A stretch of 64,000 bases of DNA from Sandaracinus sp. (GTDB lineage Bacteria > Myxococcota_A > Polyangia > Polyangiales > Houyiibacteriaceae): NCBI GenBank assembly GCA_002699025.1, contig PABA01000124.1:19438-83437 (forward strand), read 5' to 3'. Of this stretch, positions 27,734 to 36,293 are shown one piece after another. The position numbers and the translations under genes were made by a program. Within the stretch, counting starts at the first letter, position 1, and each line of letters starts with the position of its first letter. The notes beneath the pieces are model-generated. The model searched no databases and was not told the origin of the DNA. It saw nothing but the letters and a program-made list of their open reading frames with translations.

Positions 27734-29590
27734 ATGCGTCGTGGCTTGCTCGTCTTGCTGGCCGGGGTGGCCCTCGCCTGGTCGTCTCCGGGGGAGGCCC
27801 AGGACCGAGTCATCGAGATCTCCTTCACCCCCACCGAGCGGGCGCAGATCGCGATCTGGATCGAGAGCGCGGACGGGACCTTCCTCCGCACGATCCGCCT
27901 GACCGAGGCCACGGCCCGGCGCGGCATCGGCAACCGGCCCGGCGCGCTGCAGATGAACAGCGGGTTCCACTGGCCCTACGGCCGGCGCGAGGGCGTGCTC
28001 CCCGTCTGGGCCCATCGGCGCGTCACCGCCCAGGAGCCCTTCCGCCGCGTCATCTTCCAGGACCGGCTCTCGGAGGGCTTCGCTTCGCGGACGAGCAACG
28101 ACGCCTCCCCCGACGACTACTACTGCCTCTCCTTCAACCAGGCGACGACCACCCGCGACGCCCTCGACGCCGTCACCTGCGCGAGCCAGTTCAACAGCGA
28201 CAAGGGCCGCTACATCACCGAGGACGACGTCGAGCGCGGCTACGCCGAGCCCTTCGAGATGGAGGGCGGCGACGCGATGGAGATGCGTCAGCTCGACGCC
28301 ACCTCGCTCTACCCGCCGCGCCGCGACCTCCGCGAGGCGCGCGGCGCCGACCACCCGGATGTCCTCGAGTTCGCCGACGACGTGCGCGAGGTGATGCCCG
28401 AGATCGACGCCGTGACCATGGCGACGCCCCCGGGCGCCGAGGAGTGGACCGTGCAGTTCATGGTCCCCGCGGACTGGCCGGCCGGCGAGTACGTCGTCTA
28501 CGCCGAGGTCAACGTCGAGGGCGACTACAACGAGATGTACGACCCGGAGCGCTTCCCGACGCCCTCGCTCGGCGGGACGACGCACTGGGACTACTGGGCG
28601 CAGACCTACGGCTACCCCTACCGCGGCCAGCCCTCGGTCGTCTTCGAGGTGCCCTTCACGCTCGACTCCTCGGGCGGCACCTACGTCGCCGAGGCCCCCG
28701 TCGGCTACGGCTCCGTGCAGGGCCGCGACGGGGACATCCGCCCGATCGACGGCACCATCGCCGACGATCCCACCGGCGCCCCGGGGAGCGGCGCCGACCG
28801 CTTCATGGCGCAGCCGGAGGGCGAGCGCCTCGCCGTCGTGGTCGTGCCCTCGAACGTCTGCGAGAGCGAGGACCCGCCGCCCCAGTGCGGGATGGGCTGC
28901 GACGGGGACTCCGCCTGCGGAGCCGGCTTCCTCTGCGACGCCGGGGAGTGCGTCGGCATCTGCGACGTGGACGACCCGCCCATGGCCGTCGGCGAGCTCC
29001 TCGTCGAGCCGCACGAGGAGCGCTCCTGGGACCAGGCGCACGTCTCCTTCCTGGCGCCCGAGAGCCGCCGCTCGCTCCGGAGCTACCAGGTGCGCGTCGC
29101 GCGCGTGCCCTTCGAGCCCGGCATGGACTTCGGCTCCTGGGGGAACGAGGCCAAGATCGCCGGCCTCGAGGACGTCGCCCTGGTGGTGCCGACCGACGCG
29201 GCACCCGGCGAGCGGATCGAGGTCGACCTCGGCCACCTCACGCAGCAGAACACCTACTACGTCGGCGTGCGCGCCGTGGACTCCTGCGGGGCCGGCGGCG
29301 AGGTGCAGGTCGCCGAGGTCGAGACGACCGAGATCATCTTCACGACCGTCTCCCCCTGCTTCGTCGCCACGGCGACCTACGGCACGCCCATGGCGTCCGA
29401 GATCGGCGCGCTGCGGCGCTTCCGCGATCGCTACCTCATGAGCCACGCCTTCGGGCGCTGGCTGGTGGAGCGCTACTACGCGGTCGGCCCGGACGCGGCC
29501 GACGAGATCCGCGAGGACGAGGATCTGCGCGCGATCTCGCGGGCGGCGCTCTCTCCGGTCGTCGAGGTGGTGCGATGGCTCGTCGACTGA
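27734..29590 (+). CDS. Secreted multidomain protein with C-terminal CFVATATYG motif
   Basis: A 618-residue exported protein; ATG 27734 gives the signal MRRGLLVLLAGVALAWSSPGEAQ. The N-terminal 350 residues are beta-rich and include a membrane-protein-like ligand region (HWDYWAQTYGYPYRGQPSVVFEV). A Cys-rich module follows at about 375-420 (CESEDPPPQCGMGCDGDSACGAGFLCDAGECVGICDV, read as several pairs). A fibronectin-III-like part with LRSYQVRVARV and NTYYVGVRAVDSCG comes next. The C-terminus has CFVATATYGTPMASEIGALR, the so-called CFI-box seen in many myxobacterial and deltaproteobacterial exported proteins. Its stop lies inside the DUF4266 gene, a 16-base overlap, so the two are translationally coupled. 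Confidence 0.75.
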   Translation: MRRGLLVLLAGVALAWSSPGEAQDRVIEISFTPTERAQIAIWIESADGTFLRTIRLTEATARRGIGNRPGALQMNSGFHWPYGRREGVLPVWAHRRVTAQEPFRRVIFQDRLSEGFASRTSNDASPDDYYCLSFNQATTTRDALDAVTCASQFNSDKGRYITEDDVERGYAEPFEMEGGDAMEMRQLDATSLYPPRRDLREARGADHPDVLEFADDVREVMPEIDAVTMATPPGAEEWTVQFMVPADWPAGEYVVYAEVNVEGDYNEMYDPERFPTPSLGGTTHWDYWAQTYGYPYRGQPSVVFEVPFTLDSSGGTYVAEAPVGYGSVQGRDGDIRPIDGTIADDPTGAPGSGADRFMAQPEGERLAVVVVPSNVCESEDPPPQCGMGCDGDSACGAGFLCDAGECVGICDVDDPPMAVGELLVEPHEERSWDQAHVSFLAPESRRSLRSYQVRVARVPFEPGMDFGSWGNEAKIAGLEDVALVVPTDAAPGERIEVDLGHLTQQNTYYVGVRAVDSCGAGGEVQVAEVETTEIIFTTVSPCFVATATYGTPMASEIGALRRFRDRYLMSHAFGRWLVERYYAVGPDAADEIREDEDLRAISRAALSPVVEVVRWLVD

Positions 29591-29790
29591 TCGGCGCGCT
29601 CGCGCTCTCCGCGGCGCTCCTCGGGGGCTGCGTGAGCGTGGCGCCCTACGAGCGCGAGGCGCTCTCCCGGAAGGGCATGGACGTCGAGCGCGAGGGCATG
29701 GAGATGGGCTTCCGGGCGCACGTGCACGACTCGCGCGAGGGCGCCACCGGCGGGCATGGCAGCACCGGCGGCGGCTGCGGCTGCAACTGA
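29575..29790 (+). CDS. DUF4266 small lipoprotein (C-terminal GGGCGCN)
   Basis: A 71-residue lipoprotein: signal MARRLIGALALSAALLGGC with the lipid Cys19, then VSVAPYEREALSRKGMDVE and FRAHVHDSREGATGGHGSTGGGCGCN. The order C-VSVAPYERE, HDSREG and a Gly-rich tail ending GGGCGCN matches the DUF4266 family. Known relatives usually sit beside DUF3570 outer-membrane proteins, as here, and often with thioredoxin-like and ApbE-like genes, which are missing. The paired C-terminal cysteines (CGC) invite modification, metal binding or a disulfide, but the biochemical role is not established to my knowledge. Confidence 0.88.
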   Translation: MARRLIGALALSAALLGGCVSVAPYEREALSRKGMDVEREGMEMGFRAHVHDSREGATGGHGSTGGGCGCN

Positions 29791-29931
29791 CGGCTCCCAC
29801 CGCTGCAGGGCAAGGGCGCGAGCAGTTCACGGGTGCGAGGCATGGGTCGGGGCGTAGAGCAGGAGGGCGCGACCCGGGGAAACGGGAGCGTCCTCATGGC
29901 CCGCCGCGGGCCGAGCGGCTATGACGCGCCG

Positions 29932-31098
29932 GTGAACTCGCGGCTTCGACTCGTCGCGCTCGCGCTGAGCACGGCGGCGGCGCTCCTCGTCCCGGCGCGC
30001 CCGGCGTCGGCCGACGAGGCGTCGGGCACCTGGACCGGCGACGTGGAGCTCCGCGGGAACTACTACTGGGAGCGCTCGACGCGGGTGATCGCGCCGGCGG
30101 TCTCGACGCGGCTTCAGGCGCCGAACGGGCTGCGGGTCAACGCCGAGTATCTGGTCGACGCGATCACGAGCGCGAGCCAGGCGGCGGGCGTGCTCGAGGA
30201 CGTGCGCTTCACGGAGATCCGTCACGAGGGGACGGTCGGGCTCGGCGGCGAGATCGATCTGGGCGACGCGCAGCTCGACCTCTCCGGCTCCTTCCGCGTG
30301 AGCCGGGAGCCGGACTACCTCTCCATCGGCGGGGGGCTGAACGCGGGGCTCGCGCTGAACGACCGGGCGACGACCCTGCGGCTCGGGGCGTACGTGATCC
30401 ACGACGAGATCCGGCAGCGCTTCCAGGCCGGGACGGGGACGCGGCCGGACTTCATGGGCGAGGGGACGAGCGCCGACGCCTTCGAGGAGAGCTTCAACGC
30501 GCTCTCGCTCACGGCGGGCATCGAGCAGGTGCTCTCGCCGGTCGTCTATTTCAACGTCACCTACCAGTACAACTACCTCAACGGGTTCTTGGCGAACGCC
30601 TATCGGCGGGTGGCGGTGGCGGACGTGCTGCGGCCGGAGAACCACCCGGGGGTGCGCCACCGGCAGAGCCTGACCGGACGCCTGGCCGGGCACATCCGGC
30701 GGACGCGGACGTCGGTCCACGTGATCTACCGCGCGTACTGGGACAGCTGGGACATCGCCGCGATCACGCCGGAGCTCCGCGTGTACCAGCAGCTCGCGCG
30801 GTACACGCACCTGCGGCTGAGGTGGCGCCACTACCGGCAGCGGCGCGCGTTCTTCTACGAGCCGGCATACGCGGACGACACGCCCGAGGACGCCTACGTG
30901 ACGGCGGACCCGAAGATGAGCACGTTCCACAGCCACCTGGCGGGCTTCCAGCTCTTGCTCGGCATGGGCTTCCTCGAGGACACGGCGCTCGACGCCTTCC
31001 GCGAGGCGACGCTCGATCTGAACTTCGAGTACATCTGGAACACGAACCGCTTCGGCAACGGCGTCATCGCCCAGGTCGGCCTGCGCATCCCGTTCTGA
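29932..31098 (+). CDS. DUF3570 outer-membrane beta-barrel protein
   Basis: A 388-residue protein. The GTG at 29932 gives the signal NSRLRLVALALSTAAALLVPARPASADE; an ATG at 29896 is an alternative. The mature part alternates amphipathic strands ending in aromatics, with a C-terminal RIPF-type terminal Phe as in outer-membrane barrels. GVRHRQSLTGRLAGHIRRTRTSVHVIYRAYWDSWDI and FNVTYQYNYLNGFLANAYR match the DUF3570 pattern. It follows the DUF4266 lipoprotein by 141 bases on the same strand, as expected for this family pair. A transport or export role for the envelope is plausible but unproven. Confidence 0.82.
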   Translation: MNSRLRLVALALSTAAALLVPARPASADEASGTWTGDVELRGNYYWERSTRVIAPAVSTRLQAPNGLRVNAEYLVDAITSASQAAGVLEDVRFTEIRHEGTVGLGGEIDLGDAQLDLSGSFRVSREPDYLSIGGGLNAGLALNDRATTLRLGAYVIHDEIRQRFQAGTGTRPDFMGEGTSADAFEESFNALSLTAGIEQVLSPVVYFNVTYQYNYLNGFLANAYRRVAVADVLRPENHPGVRHRQSLTGRLAGHIRRTRTSVHVIYRAYWDSWDIAAITPELRVYQQLARYTHLRLRWRHYRQRRAFFYEPAYADDTPEDAYVTADPKMSTFHSHLAGFQLLLGMGFLEDTALDAFREATLDLNFEYIWNTNRFGNGVIAQVGLRIPF

Positions 31099-31102
31099 CC
31101 TC

Positions 31103-31121
31103 CGCCGGTCCCCGACCGGCG
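31103..31121 (+). terminator. GC-rich hairpin after the DUF3570 gene
   Basis: Perfect 8-bp stem CGCCGGTC/GACCGGCG with a CCC loop, five bases past the stop. No T-tract follows, so termination efficiency is uncertain. Confidence 0.5.
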
Positions 31122-31263
31122 ATCACCCCTGCCCCTTCCGCGGGACCCGTCGCGAGCGCCCGGGCCGCCCCCGCCGAGGCCCGGACACGGCTCGTTCTGG
31201 GCCTCGGGCTTGCTGGAGCTCGGGCTCTTCTCGAGGTCGAGCTCGGCACCGACCTCGACCGCG

Positions 31264-31320
31264 CAGTCACGACCACACAGTCACGACCGACGACACAGTC
31301 ACGACCGCGCAGTCACGACC
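31264..31320. repeat. CAGTCACGACC repeat, four copies
   Basis: Exact 11-base copies at 31264, 31278, 31296 and 31310, with variable spacers (CAC, GACGACA, GCG). They lie between the convergent DUF3570 and Crp genes, 20 bases before the Crp stop. Irregular spacing argues against a simple minisatellite and leaves a protein-binding array possible. Confidence 0.9.
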
Positions 31321-31339
31321 GCGTAGTTGCCGCCCACGC

Positions 31340-31987
31340 CTACTCGTCGCCGAACTTCTCGCGCATCTGCAGGAACTCGAGGAACTCGTGCAGGCGCATG
31401 ACGTCCGGGATGCGAAAGCCCTCGGCCGTCTCCTCGACGATCTTCAGCCGGCCGAGCCGCTGGAGCACGGTGGAGACCTCGTCCGCCGAGAGGCCGATCT
31501 GGTTGGCCAAGCCGCCGCGGTCCAGCGGCACCACGACCGAGCCGTCCTCCCGGCGCTGCCCGTTGTACTCGGCCTCGTGCGCGAGCCCGAGGATGGTCCG
31601 CGCCTTCGGGTCGCGGTGCATCAGGAGGTCGATGAGCGTGTTCGCGCTGTCGAGGCGACGGGCGAGCTTCTTGATGAGCCGCACGGCGATCTCGGTGTTC
31701 GAGACGATCATCGCGCCGAAGGTCTTCGGATCGATGCTGAGCAGCTGGGCGTCCTCGACGACCTCCGCCGAGGCGGTGCGCGGCTTGTCGTTCAGGATGG
31801 CCATCTCGCCGAAGAAGTCGCCCGGCCCGAGGATGGCCAGGAGCTTCTCGCGCCCCTTCACCTCGGTGAAGATGCGCACGCGCCCGCGCTGGATGACGTA
31901 CATCTCGTCGCCGCGGTCCCCGTCCCGGAAGAGCACGGTGCCCTCGGGCACCTGCTGAACGCGCTTGGCCAGCTTCTCGTTCGTCAT
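31340..31987 (-). CDS. Crp/Fnr-family cyclic-nucleotide-binding regulator
   Basis: A 215-residue DNA-binding regulator. Residues 1-120 form the cNMP-binding beta-roll (GTVLFRDGDRGDEMYVIQRGRVRI; phosphate-binding cassette FFGEMAILNDKPRTASAEV with Arg-Thr as in cAMP-binding CRP). A dimer helix follows (NTEIAVRLIKKLARRLDSANTLIDLLM), then a winged helix (DRGGLANQIGLSADEVSTVLQRLGRLKIVEE). No Cys cluster is present, so it is not an Fe-S Fnr. Its ATG overlaps the stop of the DUF2064 gene by four bases, making it the third gene of an overlapping operon. Confidence 0.9.
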   Translation of the reverse strand: MTNEKLAKRVQQVPEGTVLFRDGDRGDEMYVIQRGRVRIFTEVKGREKLLAILGPGDFFGEMAILNDKPRTASAEVVEDAQLLSIDPKTFGAMIVSNTEIAVRLIKKLARRLDSANTLIDLLMHRDPKARTILGLAHEAEYNGQRREDGSVVVPLDRGGLANQIGLSADEVSTVLQRLGRLKIVEETAEGFRIPDVMRLHEFLEFLQMREKFGDE

Positions 31988-32649
31988 CGCGCCGCAGGAT
32001 ACCAGGGGGCGGCGGCGGCGCGCGTCTCGGCTGCGTGAGGGAGATCGCGGAGCGCAGCGGCGGTGCGGGGCGCGGCGGCCGGGTCGAGGGCGAGGTGCGC
32101 CCGGAGGAGCGCCAGGTCGCGCGGCGTGTCGACGTCGTACCAGGGCTCGATGAGGGCCGCCTCCGGCTCGGCGCGGAGCGAGTCGGCGAGGGCGTGGGGC
32201 GACGACCAGCGCACGTCTCCGAAACGGAGCGGGCGCCGAGCGCCGACGAGCACGTAGCCGCCGTCGTGGCTCGGGGCGAAGACCACCTCGCGCTTCCTCA
32301 GGGCGGCGGCGGCGGCGCGGAGCAGGCGCGCCGGAAGGGTGGGGACGTCCGTGCCGACGAGCAGCACGGCGTCCGCGCGAGTGAGCGCGGAGGCGAGGGC
32401 GTGCTCCATGCGCGCGCCGAGGTCGCGGCCCTCTTGGGCGCGCCGGGGCAGGTCCGGGAGCGAGGGGTGCGCCGGGTCGCCGGCGACCCAGAGCGTCGGC
32501 GGGAAGAGGGCGCCGGCGCGGGCGACGACGTCCTCCAGGAACGCGCCGTAGAGGGCCGCGGCGCCGGCCTCGCCGAGGGCGGGCGCGAGGCGCGTCTTCA
32601 CTCGGCCGGGCACGACCGGCTTGCCGAAGAGCGCGAGCGCGAGCTTCAC
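31984..32649 (-). CDS. DUF2064/TIGR04282-family nucleotidyl/glycosyltransferase-like protein
   Basis: A 221-residue protein from a GTG start (VKLALALFGKPVVPGRVKTRLAPALG). The opening resembles the signature of the DUF2064 family, a GT-A fold related to CofC/MobA-like nucleotidyltransferases. VLLVGTDVPTLPARLL and VVFAPSHDGGYVLVGARRP are typical, followed by a C-terminal YDVDTPRDLALLRAHL. TIGR04282 members are annotated as arsenosugar-associated glycosyltransferases, but experimental support is thin. The GTGA overlap with the upstream GT2 gene and ATGA overlap with crp place it in a tight operon. Confidence 0.85.
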   Translation of the reverse strand: MKLALALFGKPVVPGRVKTRLAPALGEAGAAALYGAFLEDVVARAGALFPPTLWVAGDPAHPSLPDLPRRAQEGRDLGARMEHALASALTRADAVLLVGTDVPTLPARLLRAAAAALRKREVVFAPSHDGGYVLVGARRPLRFGDVRWSSPHALADSLRAEPEAALIEPWYDVDTPRDLALLRAHLALDPAAAPRTAAALRDLPHAAETRAAAAPWYPAAR

Positions 32650-33350
32650 CGGGCGTTCGCTCCGGGGTGGGGCGCGCGCGTGTGCCGGGCGAGGAGCCAG
32701 AGGATCTTCGCCCCCGCGCCGACGCTGCCGCGGAGCGTCCCGCTCACCTTCGAGGTGCCGACGCGCGGCCGATAGGAGACGGGCACCTCCGCGTGGCGGA
32801 GCCCGCGCTGGGCGGCCTTGATCTGCATCTCGACCGTCCACCCGAAGTTCCGGTCGCGCATGCCGAGCCGCTCGAGCGCCTCCCAGCGGATGGCGCGGAA
32901 GGGGCCGAGGTCCGTGTAGCGCGCGCCGTAGAGCGCCCGGAGCGCGACGCAGGCGATGGCGTTGCCGACGCGCTGCTGCGGGGTGAGGGCGCCGCGCTGG
33001 AGGCGACCGCGGACGCGCGAGCCGATGACGAGGTCGGCGCCGGCGCCGAGGGGCGCGAGCAGGCGCGGGAGCTCCTCCGGGTGGTCCGAGTAGTCGCCGT
33101 CGAGGAAGACGACCACCTCGGGCGGGTCCGAGCGGAGGTGGGCGAGGGCCTCGAGGCAGGCCGCGCCGTAGCCCTTCTCCGGCTGGTGGACGACCTCCGC
33201 GCCCCCGGCGCGGGCGACCTCGGCCGTGCGATCGGTGGAGCCGTTGTCCGCGACGACGACGCGCCGGACGGGCGGGCGCGGGATGGCCGCGAGCACGCGC
33301 GGCAAGGCCTGCTCTTCGTTCAGCGCGGGGATGATGACGTCGACGCGCAC
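32646..33350 (-). CDS. Family 2 glycosyltransferase
   Basis: A 234-residue GT-A glycosyltransferase. The GTG at 33350 (VRVDVIIPALNEEQALPRVL) is chosen because the fold starts here; an ATG at 33404 is possible. Motifs: VVVADNGSTDRTAEVAR (nucleotide-binding Asp), EKGYGAACLEAL, VVVFLDGDYSDHPEELPRLL with DxD-like DGD, and ADLVIGSR. It resembles dolichol-phosphate-mannose or DPG-synthase-like enzymes but has no C-terminal membrane helices, so the acceptor is unknown. First gene of the GT2-DUF2064-Crp unit. Confidence 0.88.
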   Translation of the reverse strand: MRVDVIIPALNEEQALPRVLAAIPRPPVRRVVVADNGSTDRTAEVARAGGAEVVHQPEKGYGAACLEALAHLRSDPPEVVVFLDGDYSDHPEELPRLLAPLGAGADLVIGSRVRGRLQRGALTPQQRVGNAIACVALRALYGARYTDLGPFRAIRWEALERLGMRDRNFGWTVEMQIKAAQRGLRHAEVPVSYRPRVGTSKVSGTLRGSVGAGAKILWLLARHTRAPHPGANAR

Positions 33351-34096
33351 GGGAGGGGTACGTGCGGCCAGCCCGCGCGCTACGCAAGCGCGGTCGCGGC
33401 CCATCCGGGGGAGCGCGAAGAGGACGCGGGTCCCGGGGAGCCGATCGCGCGCCCTCCGGCGGGATGCGACCGCTCTGCGCGCCGGGACCCTCCGGCGCGA
33501 TGACGAACGCGGAGGGCCGGGATGGAGACGACCAGCGCGCCGGGACGTCCTGCGCGGGACGGCGACCGACCAGCGCGCCAACCGACACTTCCGGGCAGGA
33601 CCGCGCGCCGGTTGGGGAGGTCGCGAAGCCTGCCGGCGGAATGCGCCACAACTGCCACGCCCCCCGCCCGAGCCCTACGATCTTCTCTTCCTCCACCTCT
33701 CTACCCCACCGCCCGGTAGCGTTGGGGGGTGGGCCGTGTCCTCCCCGTACTCAGGGGTTATCGAGCCGGCCCGGAGGGCGGTTTCGTCATGAAATGGCGC
33801 CAGGATGCGCCAGACTCCAATAATCCCTATCGACTTTCGTGACGCCCCTCGTGAGCCCGAGCGGGGCGCCTCGCCCGATGCGTCGCCGACGTCCCGCTCG
33901 CCGGCGAACCGTCGGGGTCTCGCCACGCTCGCCCTCGCGCCGCGGCCCGTCCTCACCCCGCGCCGCGCCCGCCCTCGCGTCGCAGCACGCCCTCACCCTG
34001 CGCTCCGCTCGCCTCCGCGTGTCCTCCGCCCGCCTCGTCCGCCCGCACCCCGCGCCTCCGTAGGCACCCGCGCGTCGTCGTGCTACCCGTTCGCCC
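33351..34096. other. Long intergenic region, no supported gene
   Basis: About 750 bases between divergent operons. All frames are short, low-complexity or overlap neighbours. Visible structure: a direct repeat GACCAGCGCGCC near 33530 and 33568, a 7-bp inverted repeat CCAACCG/CGGTTGG nearby, and a locally AT-richer patch (CCAATAATCCCTATCGAC) near 33815, which would suit a promoter. No tRNA or clear terminator was found. Confidence 0.5.
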
Positions 34097-35071
34097 ATGA
34101 GCCAGCCGCGCCGGACCCGCATCCTGACCCGCGCCGACGTCGCGCGCGTCGCCGACATGAAGGACGCCGTCGAGGCCGTCACCGAAGCCTTCGCCGCCCA
34201 GGCGAAGGGCACGGCCCAGATGCCGCCCAAGGTCTACCTCGACCTCCCCGAGCACGACGGCGACTTCCGCGCCATGCCGGCCTCCCTCGGCGACGCCGCC
34301 GGCGTGAAGTGGGTCAACAGCCACCCGAAGAACCCGGAGCGCTTCGACCTCCCCTCGGTCATGGGCGTCTACGTCCTCAGCGACCCGGCGAGCGCCTACC
34401 CGGCCGCCATCCTGGACGCGACTCTCCTCACCGCCCTCCGCACGGGCGCGGCGGCCGGCGTCGCGTCGAAGCACCTCGCCATCGCGTCTCCGAAGACCGT
34501 CGGCTTCGTCGGCGCGGGCGTGCAGGCGCGCTACCTCCACGGCGCGCACCAGGCCGTCTTCGGCGACGCCTTCGAGGCCCTCTTCGCCGACCGCGACGCC
34601 GCCCGCGCCGAGGCCCTGGCCGCCGAGCTCGGGGGCCGCGCCGTGAGCGTCGAGGAGGCGAGCGGCGCCGACATCGTCTGCACCTCCACCCCCTCGCGGA
34701 GCCCGGTCGTGCAGCGCGCCTGGCTCGCGCCCCACGCCCACCTCAACGCCATGGGCGCCGACGCCGAGGGCAAGCAGGAGCTCGAGGTCGCCATCCTGAA
34801 GGACGCGCAGGTCTTCATCGACGAGCGCGAGCAGGCGACCCACAGCGGCGAGATCAACGTCCCGCTCCACGACGGCACCTACGCCGAGAGCGAGCTCGCC
34901 GGCACCCTCGGCCAGGTCATCGTCGGCGACGTGCCCGCGAAGCGCGACGGCCTCACGGTCTTCGACTCCACCGGCCTCGCGCTCCAGGACGTCGCCCTCG
35001 CCAAGCGCCTGGTCGCCGCCGCGGCCGCCGCCGGCGTGGGCACCGAGCTCGACCTCGTCGGCGAGGGCTGA
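34097..35071 (+). CDS. Ornithine cyclodeaminase/mu-crystallin family protein
   Basis: A 324-residue NAD(P)-dependent enzyme. TRADVARVADMKDAVEAVTEAF opens the family fold; ALRTGAAAGVASKHLA carries the conserved Arg/Gly region; the Rossmann motif is VGFVGAGVQARYLHGAHQAVF (about 135-155). ADIVCTSTPSRSPVV, HLNAMGADAEGKQELE and FDSTGLALQDVALAKRL complete the family pattern. Members act as ornithine cyclodeaminase, alanine dehydrogenase or ketimine reductase, and substrate cannot be read from sequence. It precedes a 2-hydroxyacid dehydrogenase by five bases. An EutC-like role in ectoine use is conceivable given the M24 gene at 38349. Confidence 0.9.
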   Translation: MSQPRRTRILTRADVARVADMKDAVEAVTEAFAAQAKGTAQMPPKVYLDLPEHDGDFRAMPASLGDAAGVKWVNSHPKNPERFDLPSVMGVYVLSDPASAYPAAILDATLLTALRTGAAAGVASKHLAIASPKTVGFVGAGVQARYLHGAHQAVFGDAFEALFADRDAARAEALAAELGGRAVSVEEASGADIVCTSTPSRSPVVQRAWLAPHAHLNAMGADAEGKQELEVAILKDAQVFIDEREQATHSGEINVPLHDGTYAESELAGTLGQVIVGDVPAKRDGLTVFDSTGLALQDVALAKRLVAAAAAAGVGTELDLVGEG

Positions 35072-35076
35072 GCGCC

Positions 35077-36027
35077 ATGGCCCCGCGCGTCTTCGTCGCC
35101 CGCCGGCTCCCCGTGGACGCCGCGGCCTTCCTCGAGGGCGACGCGGAGGTGGACGTCTTCGAGGCGCCCCGCCCACCGACCCCCGACGAGCTCCGCGCGC
35201 GCGCCGCGCCCTGCCGGGCGATCGTCAGCCTGCTGAGCGACCGGATCGACGACGCGCTCCTCGCCGCCTGTCCCGAGCTCGAGCTGATCGCCAACTACGC
35301 CGTGGGCGTGGACAACGTCGACCTCGCGGCGGCGAAGGCGCGCGGCGTGCGCGTCACCAACACGCCGGACGTGCTCACGGACGCCACCGCGGACCTCACC
35401 TGGGCGCTCCTCCTCGCCGTCGCCCGGCGCCTCCGCGAGGGCGAGCGCGTCGCGCGCAGCGGTGACATCGGCGCCTGGCAGCCGACCGGCCTCCTCGGCC
35501 TCGAGCTCGCGGGCGCCACGCTCGGCGTCTTCGGCTTCGGGCGCATCGGCCGCGCCGTCGCCCGCCGCGCGCAGGGCTTCGGCATGCGCGTCCTCTACAC
35601 GACCCGAAGCCCCGTCCCGGAGGCCGAGCGCGAGGGCGCGGCGCCTGTCTCCAAGGCCGAGCTCCTCGCCCGCGCCGACGTGCTCTGCCTCTGCGCGCCG
35701 CTCACGCCCGAGACGCGCCACGCCGTCGGCGCCCCCGAGCTCGCGGCCATGAAACCCGGCGCGATCCTCGTGAACACGGCGCGCGGGGCCCTCGTCGACG
35801 AGGCCGCGCTCGTGCAGGCGCTCGACGCCGGTCCGCTCCGCGGCGCGGGCCTCGACGTCTTCGAGGAGGAGCCGAAGGTGCACCCGGGGCTCCTGGAGCG
35901 CGACGACGTCGTGCTCTCCCCGCACATCGGGAGCGCCACCGAGCACACCCGCCGGCGCATGGCGGAGATCGCCCTCGGCAACGTCCGCGCCCACCTCCGC
36001 GGCGAGCCCCTCCTCACCCCGGTCTGA
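35077..36027 (+). CDS. D-isomer 2-hydroxyacid dehydrogenase
   Basis: A 316-residue NAD(P)-dependent oxidoreductase, likely glyoxylate/hydroxypyruvate reductase type. Family marks: ELELIANYAVGVDNVDLAAA, VTNTPDVLTDATADLTWALLL, Rossmann GVFGFGRIGRAVARRAQ, LCLCAPLTPETRHAVG, VNTARGALVDEAALVQAL with the catalytic Arg, LDVFEEEPKVHPGLL with the Glu, and VVLSPHIGSAT with the catalytic His. All catalytic residues are present and length is typical. It is probably co-transcribed with the cyclodeaminase-like gene. The physiological substrate is not determined. Confidence 0.93.
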   Translation: MAPRVFVARRLPVDAAAFLEGDAEVDVFEAPRPPTPDELRARAAPCRAIVSLLSDRIDDALLAACPELELIANYAVGVDNVDLAAAKARGVRVTNTPDVLTDATADLTWALLLAVARRLREGERVARSGDIGAWQPTGLLGLELAGATLGVFGFGRIGRAVARRAQGFGMRVLYTTRSPVPEAEREGAAPVSKAELLARADVLCLCAPLTPETRHAVGAPELAAMKPGAILVNTARGALVDEAALVQALDAGPLRGAGLDVFEEEPKVHPGLLERDDVVLSPHIGSATEHTRRRMAEIALGNVRAHLRGEPLLTPV

Positions 36028-36037
36028 GGGCGTCCGC

Positions 36038-36229
36038 TCAGAAGAACGCGAAGGCCTGCGCCCAGAGCTCGTAGTCGGCGGCCTCTCCATCGGGCTCGCG
36101 CTCGGCCTCGCTCCGTTCGCTCGCGACGCGCGCGGCGTAGTTGGTGCAGCCCTCGGTCACGCACTCGACGCGAGAGAAGCCCACGTAGTGCACCTCGCCA
36201 CCGCAGAGGGGACAGCGCTTCATCGACAC
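36038..36229 (-). CDS. Small zinc-ribbon protein
   Basis: A 63-residue protein, MSMKRCPLCGGEVHYVGFSR, with Cys6, Cys9, Cys23 and Cys28 (CxxC then Cx4C), a plausible structural zinc site. The C-terminal half is acidic and ends in an aromatic YELWAQAFAFF. No known family is recognised. Conservation of a well-formed ribbon in so short a frame favours coding. It converges with the hydroxyacid dehydrogenase gene and lies just downstream of the aguA repeat array. Confidence 0.65.
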   Translation of the reverse strand: MSMKRCPLCGGEVHYVGFSRVECVTEGCTNYAARVASERSEAEREPDGEAADYELWAQAFAFF

Positions 36230-36293
36230 GAGCTTGGGGGCCGGCCCGCGTGCTCCGCAAGGGCGCGCGCGCCGATCGCCGGGCTCGCCCCGC

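Noticed and set aside
31264..31320. Possible CRISPR or phage attachment site at the CAGTCACGACC repeats
   Set aside because: Copies are only 11 bases, spacers are 3-7 bases, and no integrase or tRNA is adjacent.
33351..34096. A gene in the long gap between the GT2 and cyclodeaminase-like genes
   Set aside because: All candidate frames are short, overlap others and are compositionally biased; none has a motif or a good start site.
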